NCBI GenBank assembly: GCA_917880885.1
Contig: OU862934.1
Span: 31,046,734 to 31,110,733, forward strand
Length of the DNA stretch: 64,000 nt
Direction: 5' to 3'
Origin: Limnephilus marmoratus
Lineage: Eukaryota > Arthropoda > Insecta > Trichoptera > Limnephilidae
The position numbers and the translations under genes are program-made. Positions 50,926 to 63,223 of the stretch are shown here, one piece after another. The stretch's first letter is position 1; each line of letters opens with the position of its first letter. Below the pieces are notes generated by a model that saw only the letters and a program-made list of their open reading frames with translations, did not search any database and had not been told where the DNA came from.

Positions 50926-52282
50926 AAACCCTTTGAATGATTGTCTTCTCGGGAATCCAAATTTTTCGTAGTAATCATAAAAACTGTCACTTCTCTCGAT
51001 GTCATGTAAGAAATTTCGGTAAAAACTCATTTGAAAGATGACTGACTATTCAAAAACCAGAATGGACGGATTATCCATATAATTTTCTTCGTTTCTTTTA
51101 TCGCACATCATGCTTAGCCCCTCAGGCCTCGAGCCTATTTTGTCGAAAGGTCAAAATACTTCCGCTTTGCAGTAAAATCCAAATAAATGGAATATTTCTG
51201 AACACGTAAGAAAACTAAAAAAGGTGTTTGAAAGGAGATGAAATACGCTTTTAAATTTTGTATTTCGAAATGAAGATTTAAGTTTTCAAATAAAACAATT
51301 TTAAATGCAAAGATAAAAAAAGTTTTAAAAATGGCTCACCTTACGTTTTTTCTAACTAAAATTACTGATAACGAAAGAAAATAAACACACATACATAATT
51401 TATTAGAAAAATGTATTATAAACGTTACTGTCACATTACTTTTTTGGGGTTCGTTTCGTGTAAAAATAATTAATGAAAAATTCCCAAAGTTTCATCATTT
51501 TTTTTCAAATTACGATCCAATGGTTTCACAAATGTGTACATTTTATTTATTTTGTGATTAAATTTTAGATTTGAATATAAAACGTGGTGTTGTCTCTTTC
51601 TAACACCGTTTATAACATGGACATATGAATATATCTGGACCTGCCCTAAGTGATAAAAGCGTATTATTTCCCCCTCCCCATGGAGCCGGCTGGGCTTACG
51701 AGAGCATCGCTTGCATCTAAGAAATGTGACGTCATCATTCTTGTCCTGACCAACGCCGAGCTCACATCGGACATTTTACGAAATAACACGGCAAAAATGA
51801 GAGCTTGTGCTAAACATGCTATATTATTAAATATGTGGACATAGCGAATGTGGGCGGTTCTCAAGTGAGCTCGTCGCTGGTTACAGGGGTAAGTAAATTA
51901 TGAAACATTTGTAAAAGTGTCTTAACTAAATACGGCAACAAAATCTTCCTCTGTGAAAATCGGTGAACTTTACTTTGCCGCATTTGTACTTCGCAAATAT
52001 GTTAATAACGTGGCGAGCAATTCGCGTTCCCATGTAAAAAGGTCTATTCATTCAAAGGCAGATTTTGCTTTTAAGAACTAAATAGTGATATTATAATGCG
52101 AGATGCCTGTATACTGTCAGATTGATTTTTTAACGAATCACAGTCATCTTTCCCCTCTTTGCCACCCTTAGTTTGGTTTTACCCCTCTTCTGTATCTTCT
52201 CGTCTATTAAATTTCTATGGTTTATATCATATGTCTCACTAATAAAGGGGCGTTAATCAATATATAAATAAATTATAGCAAG
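50926..52282. other. Unassigned spacer, possible host sequence
   Basis: The GC-richer stretch 51660-51900 has a 64-codon frame with no known motif and a GGGGTAAGT donor-like site at 51887. Too little to call an exon. Confidence 0.35.
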
Positions 52283-52425
52283 GGAGTCTCAACGATTCTA
52301 AATAGTGGTTTTTCACCAGGGTGATATTGAAAATATCCAACACTCTGGAACATGACGCAAAAATAGATATTATAAATTATAATATTATTTAAGTGAATAA
52401 GTTGGTTGTGAAATATGCCAATCTT
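52283..52425 (-). repeat. SINE S1 fragment, minus strand
   Basis: TTTTCACCAGGGTGATATTG and ACACTCTGGAACATG, followed by the AT-rich joint of S1. Confidence 0.65.
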
Positions 52426-52432
52426 CTCTACA

Positions 52433-53075
52433 TCTCTACATATTATAAATAAAAGTCCCCCGCGTCGTCTGACTGTCTGTCTGTCTGTCTGGTCGCGATA
52501 AACTCGAAAACTACTGAACGGATTTTCATGCGGTTTTCACCAATAGATAGAGTGTTTCGTGAGGAAGATTTAGGTATGTAATTTGTCAAGGATTTGTGTA
52601 AATTGGTTGAAGCATAACTATAATTGTTAGAAGTGTCGGAAAAAGTCAAGCCGCCTGGTAGCTTTCATCGAAAACGCTGCCTAATCCTTGTGGGATATGA
52701 AAAAACAATGCATGGTGGGATATTCCTCTTTTATAGATTTACAAAAAAGTCCGCGAAGGCATATATCTATCTTTTACGGATAGCTTACTGTACCCATTCT
52801 ATCTTCTAAAAAAATGGTCACGTACATTGCGGTAATTGAAAAGTTATTTATTTATTTATTTATTTACGCCCTTTTTCGGGGCTTTTACAATACGGATGAA
52901 GTATTAATCTATATCTCTATCTCTACGTATTATAAATTAAAGCCTCCCGCGTCGTCTGTCTGTCTGTCTGTTCGCGATAAACTCAAAGACGGCGGTGGTT
53001 ATAAAGGTTGTATAACCATACAGTAGATAACGTTGTGTTTTATTAGCCACAGCAACGCGTGGCCGGGTCAGCTAG
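52433..53075 (+). mobile_element. Helitron pair (outer 5' end plus complete short inner copy)
   Basis: The first 5' end is TCTCTACATATTATAAAT (52433, preceded by A), followed by CCCCGCGTCGTCTGACTG and a CTGT microsatellite. A second 5' end, TCTCTACGTATTATAAATT, stands at 52920. The 3' end GCAACGCGTGGCCGGGTCAG CTAG finishes at 53075, followed by T. So 52920-53075 is a complete 156-bp copy. The first lacks its own 3' end, or shares this one with a large internal duplication. Confidence 0.75.
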
Positions 53076-53084
53076 TTTAAATAA

Positions 53085-53465
53085 CTAAAATTAATTATTA
53101 TTTTTTAATTGATTAACTAATGTTTAAGACAAGATTTTTATGCATAAAAGGGTAACAATTATTATTATAAGTAATAATTTTATTAGCCTGAAACACTCAT
53201 CTACATTGAAAAAATCATATAAAATAAACTTGGTTATTTGCAGGTGGAAAAATGTAATAAGCAATAATTGTTGAATGAAACACTGGTATGTATTGAATTA
53301 TTTGGCAGGCAGGAGATAAGCCGACGTGGTTCAGTGGATAAACGCAGTTGACCGGAAATCAGAAGGACGCGGGTTCGAGTCCCATCGGCGGCATGTTTCT
53401 TTTCTCGGAAGATTTTTTTCTATGTAGATGAGTGTTTCAGGCTAATAATTATTACTTATAATAAT
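53085..53465. repeat. Palindromic tRNA-containing element S3, copy b
   Basis: Left arm AGCCTGAAACACTCATCTAC (53187-53206); right arm GTAGATGAGTGTTTCAGGCT (53425-53444). The plus-strand tRNA-like head lies between them. It shares AATGTTTAAGACAAGATTTT and AATGAAACACTGGTATG with copy a. Confidence 0.75.
53318..53392 (+). other. tRNA-like sequence in S3b
   Basis: GCCGACGTGGTTCAGTGGAT (A-box region), an anticodon-stem-like TGACCGGAAATCA, and a perfect B box GGGTTCGAGTCCC (53370-53382). Five acceptor pairs (GCCGA/TCGGC). This is the best-preserved tRNA-like head in the window. Its position inside a repeat argues against a working tRNA. Confidence 0.6.
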
Positions 53466-53477
53466 TAAATAAAATAA

Positions 53478-53560
53478 ACTAATTTTCGCCGGGATTTGAA
53501 CCCGCGACCTACAAATTCTTAGCCAAGGATCGTTTCATTAAGAACCGCTTCATTCTAACA
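53478..53560 (-). repeat. SINE head fragment, minus strand
   Basis: The plus strand reads GCCGGGATTTGAACCCGCGA, the reverse of a B box. No body follows. Confidence 0.5.
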
Positions 53561-53564
53561 TAAA

Positions 53565-53655
53565 GGAGCATTTTTTGTCCTTCATTGAAAAACGGTAGCC
53601 TAATAATAATGTTATTAAGTTACCATAGACCTAATAATCATCATCTCTACTAAAA
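53565..53655 (+). repeat. Short dispersed repeat, copy 2
   Basis: Matches 50827-50925. Confidence 0.55.
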
Positions 53656-53663
53656 TCATTAAC

Positions 53664-53986
53664 TCGACCAATGAGGGGTGGGTAGGAAACTGGAGGTCAA
53701 TGTGTCTAGGAGTGACGGACATATAAATCCATCCCAATGATGGCTCGTTGGAGAGGTCTAGGTCAGGTCTTCCTTAACCAATCTCATCCGATCCGGCCCG
53801 TTACGCAGAAGGTGGCCATAGGCATTAGCCACCAATAGCTAGACAAATCTCACCCCATAAACGCGGGCACTTCTGTTAAGGTGCCAAACGTAGCGAACCA
53901 CTCGGGATGACCTACGGCAGGGGTGTTGGTTATCCAATAAATGGTTTCCGAGGCGGCGGTATCCACACTTGCCTCCCAAATTGATT
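53664..53986 (-). repeat. Family A repeat, minus strand, tail missing
   Basis: GAGGGGTGGGTAGGAAACTG, GTGTCTAGGAGTGACGGAC, CGGCAGGGGTGTTGGTTATC and the head CGAGGCGGCGGTATCC. Confidence 0.78.
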
Positions 53987-54164
53987 AGTAGTATCTTCTT
54001 CTTCAATTACGAAGTATAAGACCTAGAACATCTGGGAACATATTTGTACCTAGAGGCAACACGACAGCTGCACAACACCATTATGAATATGTAGGCCCAA
54101 AGCTATACATATAACGATTTACCCTACGCAATAAAAAGTGAGAAAAACTATTTTAAATTTAAAT
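53987..54164. other. Short spacer
   Basis: Nothing recognised. Confidence 0.4.
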
Positions 54165-55515
54165 TAAACAAAAATTTTAACAAAACAAAAAAACGACTTC
54201 AAAAAATGCACTAAAAAGTAAAAAAATAATTTCGTATTCTTCTACAACTTTATAATCAACTTGCCCTTTCTACTCATCAATATGTACGTACGATTGTTAT
54301 TTTTGGAGTCGGTGTCGGCGGGAGAGGAGCTGTCAAGTGAACACGCCGGGCCGCTGGTACCTTGGTTGACACCGACTCCAAAAATAACGATCGTACCTAC
54401 ATATTGATGAGTAGAAAAGGTAAGTTGATTATAAAGTTGTAGAAGAATACGAAATTATTTTTTTACTTTTTAGTGCATTTTTTGAAGTCGTTTTTTTGTT
54501 TTGTTAAAATTTTTGTTTATGTTTTGATTTTTAGTGAATCTCAAGTACAATAACTAATTCGATTAAGATTCGGCCGAGTATCGTAAATTTGTTGTTGTTT
54601 GTAAATTTGACTTCGAAAAGGAGGAGGTTCTCAATTCGACTGTATTTTTTTAAATTTTTTTTTTATGTTTGTTACCTCAGAACTTTCGACTGGGTGAACC
54701 GATATTGATGATTCTTTTTTTCATTTGAAAGCTGGTGCTTCCCGTGTGGTCCCATTTTAATTTGGTCCAGTTCTGACAATGGCATCCATGAGAAAATCAT
54801 ATATGCCTTAAATTTGCATCAAGTATGTGCGCGACAAATGGACGAATAACTCAATATCTCGCCAACCGATTTCGATGATTCTTTTTTTATTGGAAAGGAT
54901 GTACTTCAGGGGTAGTTTTATGAGAGTTTGGTTAGGTTTTGATTATGGGATCCATGACAAAGTAACGGAACTCTCCAATTCTTAAGAGCAAATTAACGAT
55001 ACTGCCGAATCTTAATCGAATTAGTTAGTGTACTTCAAATTCACTAAAAATCAAAAAATAAACAAAATTTTTAACAAAACAAAAAAACGACTTCAAAAAA
55101 TGCACTAAAAAGTAAAAAAAATAATTTTGTATTCTTCTACAACTTAATAAACAAATTACTTTTTCTACTCATCAATATGTAGGTACGATTGTTATTTTTG
55201 GAGTCGGTGTCAGCCAAGGTACCCGGCCCGGCGTGTTCACTTGACAGCTCCCCTCCCGCCGCAGCCCGCTCTCGCCTCTCACCTCGTCAAGTCGCGCATG
55301 CGACACAAGCACATCTCACCTATAACTATGTATGTATTTACAAATCTACCTTGGCTGACACCGACCCCAAAAATAACAATAGTACCTACATATAGATGAG
55401 TAGAAAAAGTAAGTGGATTATTAAGTTGTAGAAGAATACAAAATTATTTTTTTACTTTTTAGTGCATTTTTTGAAGTCGTTTTTTTGTTTTGTTAAAATT
55501 TTTGTTTATTAAAAA
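54165..55515. mobile_element. Element P, copy 2: palindrome - body - palindrome
   Basis: 54165-54535 and 55060-55515 are near-perfect palindromes. The arms are about 150 bp, running ACAAAACAAAAAAACGACTT to ATTGTTATTTTTGGAGTCGG. Between them lies the body (54600-55050) that starts CGACTTCGAAAAGGAGGAGG. The first palindrome has a loop of about 55 bp (GGCGGGAGAGGAGCTG...). The second has a loop of about 130 bp whose shared part (AGCTGTCAAGTGAACACGCC on the opposite strand) is inverted and extended. No coding sequence. Confidence 0.82.
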
Positions 55516-56374
55516 CTTGTTTAATTTTTGTAACGTATTATCTATAAGCAGTTCTAAATATATGGCGTAAGTACATAGACGAGCTCCCCAATTAGACCCG
55601 AGAATATTTCTCTACTAATTGGGTAACCAAAAATCTGATGAATGATATGTAACATATTATTATTGTAAATATATACTTTTTGTCTAAATAAAAAAATATA
55701 TATGTATATTTTTATATTTATTAGTAGATAGTTTAAATCGATGATGTTTAACAATACTATTTGCCAGGTTATTGATTAGTAACAATATCACAACACCATG
55801 TGCTTAACAAGCGATGCATGAAGTACAGGTGTACAGTAATACCTCATTTAACGAAGCTTTGGAGAACGAATCCCGGTTATAACGAGGTTAATAAAGCCTC
55901 TTCAGTCAGCACAAAAATGCGCAGTTATCGGGAAAAATGCCGATTTAGATGGAAAATAGTATTTCGAAAAAATGTTCGTTTTGGGAAAATTTCATACATA
56001 TACGAGTTTTGAAGATAAACAAATATTTGTTGTTTATTTTCAAAACGAAAAAAAAATTTCAATTTTTTTTAATATGTAAAAACACATTGTAGTATACCGA
56101 CATTTTTTTTACAATCATTGTTTTTTTTTTGCAACAAATTGGAGTGTGATCAAATTTTGAAAACAAACAAACTCATAGACAATTTTATAGCAGTTTGATG
56201 TAGTTCTAACACAAGATAATGACACAAGGCATGAGTCCACAATATGATATGATATATTGTGCTGAAGTAGACATTTCCATCGGTAATATACACAGATAAA
56301 AAAAGTCTTTCTGTCATTATGAAATGAAAAATATGTAACAATTGGCTAATTATATTATGTAGCGTATTTATTTT
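55516..56374. other. Spacer with a possible pogo-type end
   Basis: CAGTAATACCTCATTTAACG (55832-55851) resembles one end of pogo/Tigger-type elements, but no opposite end is found. Confidence 0.35.
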
Positions 56375-56700
56375 GTGTCTCTTGTAAATCTTGTATCTCT
56401 TGTTTCTCTTGTGCCTCGAGTGTCTCCAGTGTCTCTAGTCTCTCTTGTGTCTCATATGTCTGTTGGGTCGCTGGTGTCTTTTTTGGCTCTTTTATCTCCT
56501 GTGTCTTTGTATCTCTTGTATTTGTTGTATTTCTTGTGTCGCTAATTTCTCTTGTATATTTTGAGTCTCTGGTGTCTCTTGCGTATCTAACATCTCTTGC
56601 GTTTCTTGCGTCTTCTGTGTCTCTTGTATCTCTTGGGTCTCTTGTGTCGTTTGTTTTTATATGTATCTTGTATCTCAGGTGCTCTTGTGTCACTTATTTT
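56375..56700. repeat. Degenerate 9-12-bp minisatellite
   Basis: Repeats of TCTCTTGTG with variants over 320 bp. The minus strand reads Thr-Arg-Asp repeats for 112 codons, a by-product of the 9-bp period. Confidence 0.8.
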
Positions 56701-57424
56701 TTAGTTATTTTAATTTTTTTATTTTAAATTACACTAATTGTATTGTATTATTTTGATTTCATTATTTTTTATTATTATTATTTTAATCATATTTATTTTA
56801 TTTTAATTTTTCTCTATTTTTATATTAGAGGCACTATTGAAAACCAGCAAACTGTACTTTAAGAGAAATCCTGAACTGTAACTGAGCAGTGACCTTTTCG
56901 TCAACAGAATCAATGATAAAAGAACAAAATATGTAATGAGTGTTGTAAAAAAACCTATTGATGAATAAACGTTTTATTATTATAACATTACTTTAATTCT
57001 TGTATCAAAATTCTAGATATATCCTATCCTTTAATACAATAAGATTGTAAAGGCCCTCCGATGTTTTCCACTGTGCAGTTAAAGCTAGGAAATAAGTTTC
57101 ATCCTGTGTGTCTGTTTGCAAGTGTACATATACACATAAATGGGAGTGTGAATTGGAAAGGTGCCTCTAGGAGGACGAGGCCGATACCTCCAATACCTCC
57201 CCCAATACCTTCTCAATGTCTCCCCAATACCACCCCAATAACTCCCCAATTCCGGTGCAGCGCTGTGGCAGTGCGCGCAGTCAACTTCCCGTGTATATGA
57301 AAGAAACATGCTTAACGGTGTCTGCCGGAGGGCTAAACAACCACAGGACAATAATGATACATTAAATTTTATTGGACAATTTTTTTAAGTTTTTACCCTA
57401 AAGAGGTAGGTAATACGAATATAT
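56701..57424. other. AT-rich spacer and CCAATACC low-complexity tract
   Basis: 57176-57250 has repeated CCAATACCNCC words. The rest is AT-rich. No gene. Confidence 0.4.
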
Positions 57425-57545
57425 CTTAACGAAACGTGAAACAAAACAAGACATAGAAAATAAAAAAAAAGAATAACCGTCGCAACTGGGAATCGAATAC
57501 AGGAACTGTCTTTCCGGAAAAATGTCTCAATCAACTTGGCTATTG
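57425..57545 (-). repeat. SINE S2 head and proximal body, minus strand
   Basis: The plus strand reads GTCGCAACTGGGAATCGAAT, the reverse of the S2 B box and acceptor. AAACAAAACAAGACATAG corresponds to the S2 body. Confidence 0.65.
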
Positions 57546-57647
57546 GGCCCTTTTTTATACATCATTTTTGTCAATATTGCCTTCAATAAATTTTCCCCTT
57601 TTTTCTTACCTATCTTATTGAATGATTTTGCTATATTTTTGATAATC

Positions 57648-57892
57648 CAACCGTCCAGAGCCAGAGCGACTATGGCATTCACAATTGGGGTTTTTTGTGA
57701 AGTTGAAGGTAGTAAGGAGAGGAAGAATATTAGGATGAAGAAGGTGGAGAAGTACTTGGCTATTCAGATCTGGTCACCAAATACGGCAAAAACCATTTCC
57801 AGCAACGTTTCAATAATGAAAGACGGTCTTTCACCAGGGAGATACTGCGAGTTGAGAGTATTAGATCTACTCCGGAACATGCCGCGAAGAGT
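57648..57892 (-). repeat. SINE S1 body, minus strand
   Basis: CTATGGCATTCACAATTGGG, TGGCTATTCAGATCTGGTCA and TTTCACCAGGGAGATACTGC. Confidence 0.75.
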
Positions 57893-58381
57893 AAAATTAC
57901 TAATTTCTGTCTTTAAGTTGGATTTGCTTTGATTTTGTGTAATTTTAAAAAATGGAACTGATTGTGGGAGCAATTTAGATAAGCGATAAAGTAGGCAGGT
58001 ACCAATTTATTTTAATTCTAATTTCATTAATAATAATTCTATACTCGAAATTCGTAATTCTTTTGATAGTCAAATTGTCAAACATTTGATTGTTAAACAA
58101 CAATACAGATATTGTTTAAATATTTCCGCTGATCCATTTCCACAATATTTACTAAATGAAATTAGGGGCAATAAATTCAGTTTATTTGAAAAGACGTTCG
58201 AGCACAATTAAAGCGTTAAAAACTCCATTGAATTTAACAATAAAGTACTTGAGATGGGTAACAAAATACGCGTCTCATCCTACAAAATCCGAAGGGCCGA
58301 GTGAAAACATTTAAAATTTAACTCCTAGGTCCCTTTTTGCGAAATAAGGCTCAGTTGGTTTTTCAAATGAAATACTGAACG
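57893..58381. other. Unassigned spacer
   Basis: Nothing recognised. Confidence 0.4.
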
Positions 58382-58389
58382 CCTTGAGC
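58382..58389. repeat. hAT element 2 TSD, left
   Basis: CCTTGAGC, exactly repeated at 59683-59690. Confidence 0.85.
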
Positions 58390-59682
58390 CAGGGCCGGAT
58401 GTACGAAATCTGGCGCCCTGTGCAGTAGATACCGATGGCGCCCCCCCCCCCTACATTTTTATTTTGATTAAAAATTCGTTCACCCCAATTTTTTTTTACA
58501 CTAATTTATCAAATAAAATCAAGACATATAAAAGGTGTGACTTTTTCAAGTGACCTGGCGGTAGCTCTCACACTTGTTTTTTTTAAAGAGAGAATCGCCA
58601 GGAGCCCTATACTCTCTGAATCTATAGGGTGAACATAAAATTATGGTGCTATTTTAATTATTTTAGGAAAAACTCTTTTTGCAGGTTACGCTTTAAAATA
58701 ATACAACGAATTGTTTGTTTGTGCCCGTACCATGATTTAAAATATAGATTACGAGACAATGCGGGTGGTTTCGCTGAACTTGGTCCATTAGACATTCTTG
58801 AGATTTACTGCGTTTATATATATACCCAACGCGAATATTAATAGAAAAAGCAAATACAAATACATTATCATGGCAACGTACAACACAAGAATAGCATCTA
58901 CAGCTTCTGACTAATAAGAATATAACCTCAAATTTGTACCCTGCATTTCCCCTGTGTTGAGCGAACAAACACCATACAAACACTAAACACTGACGTATGG
59001 TATCAACGGCTCACGAAAGACGCTTACACTGACACCGTAAAATAACAAATCCAAAAAATCTAATAGATATTAATTATACATTTAACGAACTTCAAATAAT
59101 ATGTGAAATCAATGATGAAACTGTCAACACGTAACACGTTGCAACCTGCAAATCCTGCAAACCATGCGATGTTTTTGTTAATGGAATTTACTGAAGATTT
59201 CATAAGAAAATGGTCTTTAACTACCTTCTCCTAGAGACTTAAATCGTACAAAATAAAACAATAGCGAGCGTACGCTAACTAAAATTGTCAGCATTTTGAA
59301 AGGAGTGTAGGTTTGTTTAACTCTCTAGAACAAAAATACCGCGCTGTGATTGGTCATTGAATTTGGATCGCACCCATTCGTCGTAAAAGACGGTAAAAGA
59401 TCTATGGAAAAATAGATCTTACGTTTAAACTAAATACATGGAATTTGTAAAAAAATTCTGTAACTGACTATAAATTCGTAAGCCGTTGATACCAACCTGA
59501 TGGGTGCGCATTCTGTTTCTTTGGAAAGTGTTGCTAGAGCATAATAATTATTTCGTACTATGGGTAATTTTTTAACGATTCAATAATAAATTTTAATACA
59601 ATATTTATTTTCTCACGGCGCCCCCTCAGAGTTGGCGCCAGGTTTTTTGCACGTTTTTGAACGTATGGCAGATCCGGCGCTG
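58390..59682. mobile_element. Non-autonomous hAT element
   Basis: The left end is CAGGGCCGGATGTACG and the right end is rc CAGCGCCGGATCTGCC. Mirrored GGCGCC-rich segments lie just inside, and the 8-bp TSD CCTTGAGC flanks it. The interior 1.2 kb has no transposase frame. Confidence 0.85.
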
Positions 59683-59690
59683 CCTTGAGC
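59683..59690. repeat. hAT element 2 TSD, right
   Basis: CCTTGAGC. Confidence 0.85.
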
Positions 59691-61539
59691 CGGGCAACCG
59701 AAGACGCTCAGTAGCAGGTATACTGAATTGAGCGGAAAACTCCCTGGTCCGATTTAAGAATATCGGCGACCAGAGTGGCTCAATGTTAGGAGTCTTCTTC
59801 TGAATAGGAAAGCAGGCGTTATGGATATCAACTTACTCCAACATATCATCAGATTTTACAACAAAATTTTGTCTGGACAAAATAATGATTTCGGTAAATA
59901 AAGGTTTGAAACTGGGATATCAAAATATGCTCATTAATAATGCAGATAATTATTGTCAAAAGATGAACCATTGATTTATCAATGGAATGATTATCATCAT
60001 AGGAACCATTTTCTTTGTTTATGATAAAGAATCAATTTTTTTCTTATATTTTTTTATCGCAACAACAACTTGCAACCAAAGCATCCCACTATGATATTCT
60101 CTCTCTTGTTAGGTACACCTACCTGAGGTGCCTACCTTCTGCCGACAAACTAGCTCAGAATGGTCAGCAGAGCGGAGGAGACTGTCATCACCTGGGTTGT
60201 AGGATCTCTGTGGCGTTTGTGTGGCATCCCTGAAATAAGCTCAAATCCTACGGGCTGGGGGAGACAGTGAAACAAGTTAGCTACGGTAAATATCAGGTGT
60301 ATTGGGTAGAATTCTTTCATAAACAACAATGATACATAATGCAGGCAAAGTTAGTACAGGGTAGCATCAATAATCCTATCTAATTCGGGTGAATTTGACC
60401 CTAAAATCTCTCTGGGGGCGGTCATTTATCTACGCGTTGAATTTAAAAGGAACACACGCAATAAAGAGGAATTAAATGGCTCAGGTTACTCACTGCAGCA
60501 GGTTGGTGGCTTGGAGATTGGTGAGGTGAAAGGAATTTAGCCGTACTTGGCATTCCCGCTAGTCACTATGGACGGGCACCGTCATGGCGGTCTTCTGGAA
60601 TATTCCGGAACCGATCGGAATGGTTCACGCTACACGGGCACTCGCAGCGCTATCTGGGGAAGAATGGCCGCCGGCGGCTGGCTTTCAACCGCCGTCAGCG
60701 CGCGGCGCGCTAGCGGAGAGAAAGCGAAACTGTTCTCGCAAAGTATCAAATAAACCCAGATTAATATGTTGTTTAAACACTACATTATTATATAAAGGAA
60801 TTGATTGGATAATTAATGGGATTGTCCCTTTAAAACTATGCCTTTATTAAATAAATTTGTTTGTCCAAGTTTGCCAACCCCTATCCCATCTCCTCGCCAA
60901 TATAATTGCAGGATTCCACATTAGCAAAAGGTTGTCTACCCCGCAAGACGTTTACCGAAGGTAAATCACCGCGGCCCTATCCACCCCTGCATCCCCGCCC
61001 AAAGGGGAGGAAGGTTCGATAAATCTATTCGTTGACAACTTACCCTGACTCCTCCTACTTCAAATAAACTTTCCCCCATATAGCCAGAGGCCTTTTTGCA
61101 GTAATCAATTCACGAAATAAAAAGTCAGCCGTTAATGAGTTCAATAGGGAATCCGAAATCAGGAGAGACTAGGAAATTAGACTGGAGAAGGAAATTATTT
61201 CTGAAATTCGATTCAGTCAACAAATCAGAATTTGGATTTGAAAGGAAGTTATATGCCTTAAGGTTGTACTTAATATTTGTGCGGTTTTGCGGTCTGGGTG
61301 ATGTGATTGATCAGGTTTCGGTTTTGGCGGCCATTTTGTAATGCGGTAGATTGCAAATGGCGGCGGTTGGAATTTGCCAGAGGGAAATCAATGTTGGTGT
61401 TTAATAAATTATTGTTCTGCGGAAATTAATTTTTAACGTCTTGGTTTTCAGTTGAATGTTTTGTAATGGATTTTCTTGAATTGTTAAATATTTTGGTCAG
61501 TTGTAACTTGTATTTTAGAAACTATTTAGATTTTGAAAG
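59691..61539. other. Unassigned spacer
   Basis: It includes a GC-richer patch (60545-60740) open in two plus-strand frames, without recognisable domains or codon bias I can defend. No in-window repeat match. Confidence 0.4.
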
Positions 61540-61670
61540 AAGGTCGAGGGGTAGATGGACTAAGGCTCTTGACTCGCAATCCAAAGGTTGCGGGATCGAA
61601 TCCCGGTGCCGGCGCGGGCAAATAAATTTTATTTGATATGTTTCAAAGTGGTAGACACTTTTAGCATGGG
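61540..61670 (+). repeat. SINE S1 head fragment
   Basis: GGTCGAGGGGTAGATGGAC (A-box region), B box GGGATCGAATCCC and the AAATAAATTTTATTTGAT joint, then cut by the following MITE. Confidence 0.7.
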
Positions 61671-61866
61671 TTGTTTAAAAAAATTTGACGGATTCATCAA
61701 ATACTAGAAGTTAATTTTCACGTTCTGTGTAAGTTCTATTAAGGTTCTGTTATTACATATGATTAGGGTAGTTGCTTCATAAAACTGAAATAATCCCAGA
61801 ACTTGTGAAAATCAACTTCAAATATTTGATGAATCCGTCAAATTAAAAAAAAAAAATCGTCCTGTA
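61671..61866. mobile_element. Small MITE with 50-bp TIRs
   Basis: AATTTGACGGATTCATCAAA (61682) is inverted as TTTGATGAATCCGTCAAATT (61825-61844). The arms extend through GAAGTTAATTTTCAC / GTGAAAATCAACTTC. The outer end (rc TACAGGACGATTTTTT) recalls the CAGGGTGT-type ends at 4002 and 30741. Confidence 0.75.
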
Positions 61867-61879
61867 TTATTCCACTGAA

Positions 61880-62455
61880 ATATCATTTATTGAAAAACAC
61901 CCTTGCCATATGTCATGTCGCCCCCTAGTGGTTCGCTACGTTTGATGATATAGCAGGGGTACCCGGGTTCACGGGGTGAGGTTTGTCTAGGTTTTTGCGG
62001 CGGATACGTTTGCACATCTACTGCGTGACGGGCCGGATCGGGAAAGACTGGTTGAGGGGAGACCTTTTGATCAATCCAACCCGATTTTCTCGACCCATTG
62101 CTTTATACCACAGTGGAATGGTTGGATTCATAAGTCGTAAAAACAATTTAATAAAATAAAATATTTTAGAATAGGTAATATGTAATGGCATTTTTTTAAG
62201 CTTTTAAAATAGTTCTGAATTTTTGTTAAATAATAACCTTTGTTCTGAATTTGCCAAAAACATTTTAGAAACAAATCATTCTTGTCCGTTTGTTTTGTTT
62301 TGTTTTTGAATTGTGATATCAATAAGAGGTTAAAAATGTACATACAAACACAATGTGTTTCAATTTACACACCCTCCCATAGCATCTCAGATGACAGAGG
62401 CCCTGATGGAAATTATTTTCCTGGGGGTCTCCTGTGTGGAGTTAATGAAAAAAAT
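61880..62455 (+). repeat. Family A repeat, centre replaced
   Basis: The head and middle (61895-62140: GTGGTTCGCTACGTTTGATG, GGGTGAGGTTTGTCTAGG) and tail (62375-62455: hairpin GGCCCTGATGGAAATTATTT / CCTGGGGGTC, GTGTGGAGTTAATG) are separated by about 230 unrelated bases. Confidence 0.7.
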
Positions 62456-62519
62456 AATGGGTTAACAATTAACGATTAAGAAATTAGAAAAAAATATGTT
62501 TAGCCAAATAAATAATATT

Positions 62520-62700
62520 ATTTTTCTTCTTCTCGTGCCCTGTCCGTTCAACGGACGTTGACTCTCGTGTTGGCAATTCGTACAGTAGACTGGCCAAACC
62601 ACTGTCTCAGGTTTTTCAGCCATGAGGTTCTTCTTCTTCCAGGGCCCCGTCTTCCGGCAATCTTTCCCTGCATTATGAGATGCAAGATCTCGTAAAATAT
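62520..62700 (-). pseudogene. RTE/CR1-type reverse transcriptase C-terminal fragment
   Basis: The minus strand reads LHLIMQGKIAGRRGPGRRR, then SWLKNLRQWFGQSTV and a frame change. It is the same GKIxGRRGxGRRxxSWLxN block as at 20640-20814, from a diverged copy. Nothing upstream of the block is recognisable. Confidence 0.7.
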
Positions 62701-63219
62701 TATTAACAGCCAAATATATTTTTTTAAATAGACATTTTTTAAATTTATCATTGTTATTAAGACCACTTGCTTATTCTTTGATTATTTTGTGTAAATTTAT
62801 AAAAGTTTTCAGTCTAAAATTCGTTTTATATTTTATTTTACATAATTGTTTTTTATGTTACCTTTAACTAATTAATCTCCATTCTTTGTAATGTTTTCGG
62901 TTCTACAGCTTCCTCTTTGTCTATACTTGTTGTTCTTTGGTCATTTTTGATAATTTAATTTTTATCATGATGAAGCAACTATTGGTTTCGAAACGTTTTG
63001 ATTAAATGAAAATAAATCATTTAATGTACGCAAAATGATTTAATTAAATTAAACCACAAAGTGAATTAACGAATAGTGAAGAAGTTAATAACTTGCTAAT
63101 ACAGTCCTGTTTGGAATAAAATTCATAATAAATATAAAATCAAGTAAAAATGGTTTGGCGCTTGGCTGAACCCTTGTTGTGTACGCTAGTAACTAACCAT
63201 CAGCTTGTAAAATAGATAA
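62701..63219. other. Unassigned spacer
   Basis: 62967-63000 has a TGATGAAG ... CGAAACG pair like repeat H but without other similarity. Confidence 0.35.
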
Positions 63220-63223
63220 TTAA

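Noticed and set aside
51650..51890. Possible host exon with donor-like GGGGTAAGT
   Set aside because: No domain, no acceptor side and no codon-bias support. Left as unassigned spacer.
53318..53392. Functional tRNA gene
   Set aside because: The A and B boxes are good, but the acceptor stem is imperfect and the sequence lies inside a repeated palindromic element with a second copy at 37484.
56355..56693. 112-codon Thr-Arg-Asp frame
   Set aside because: It arises from the degenerate 9-bp minisatellite and has no start context or relatives.
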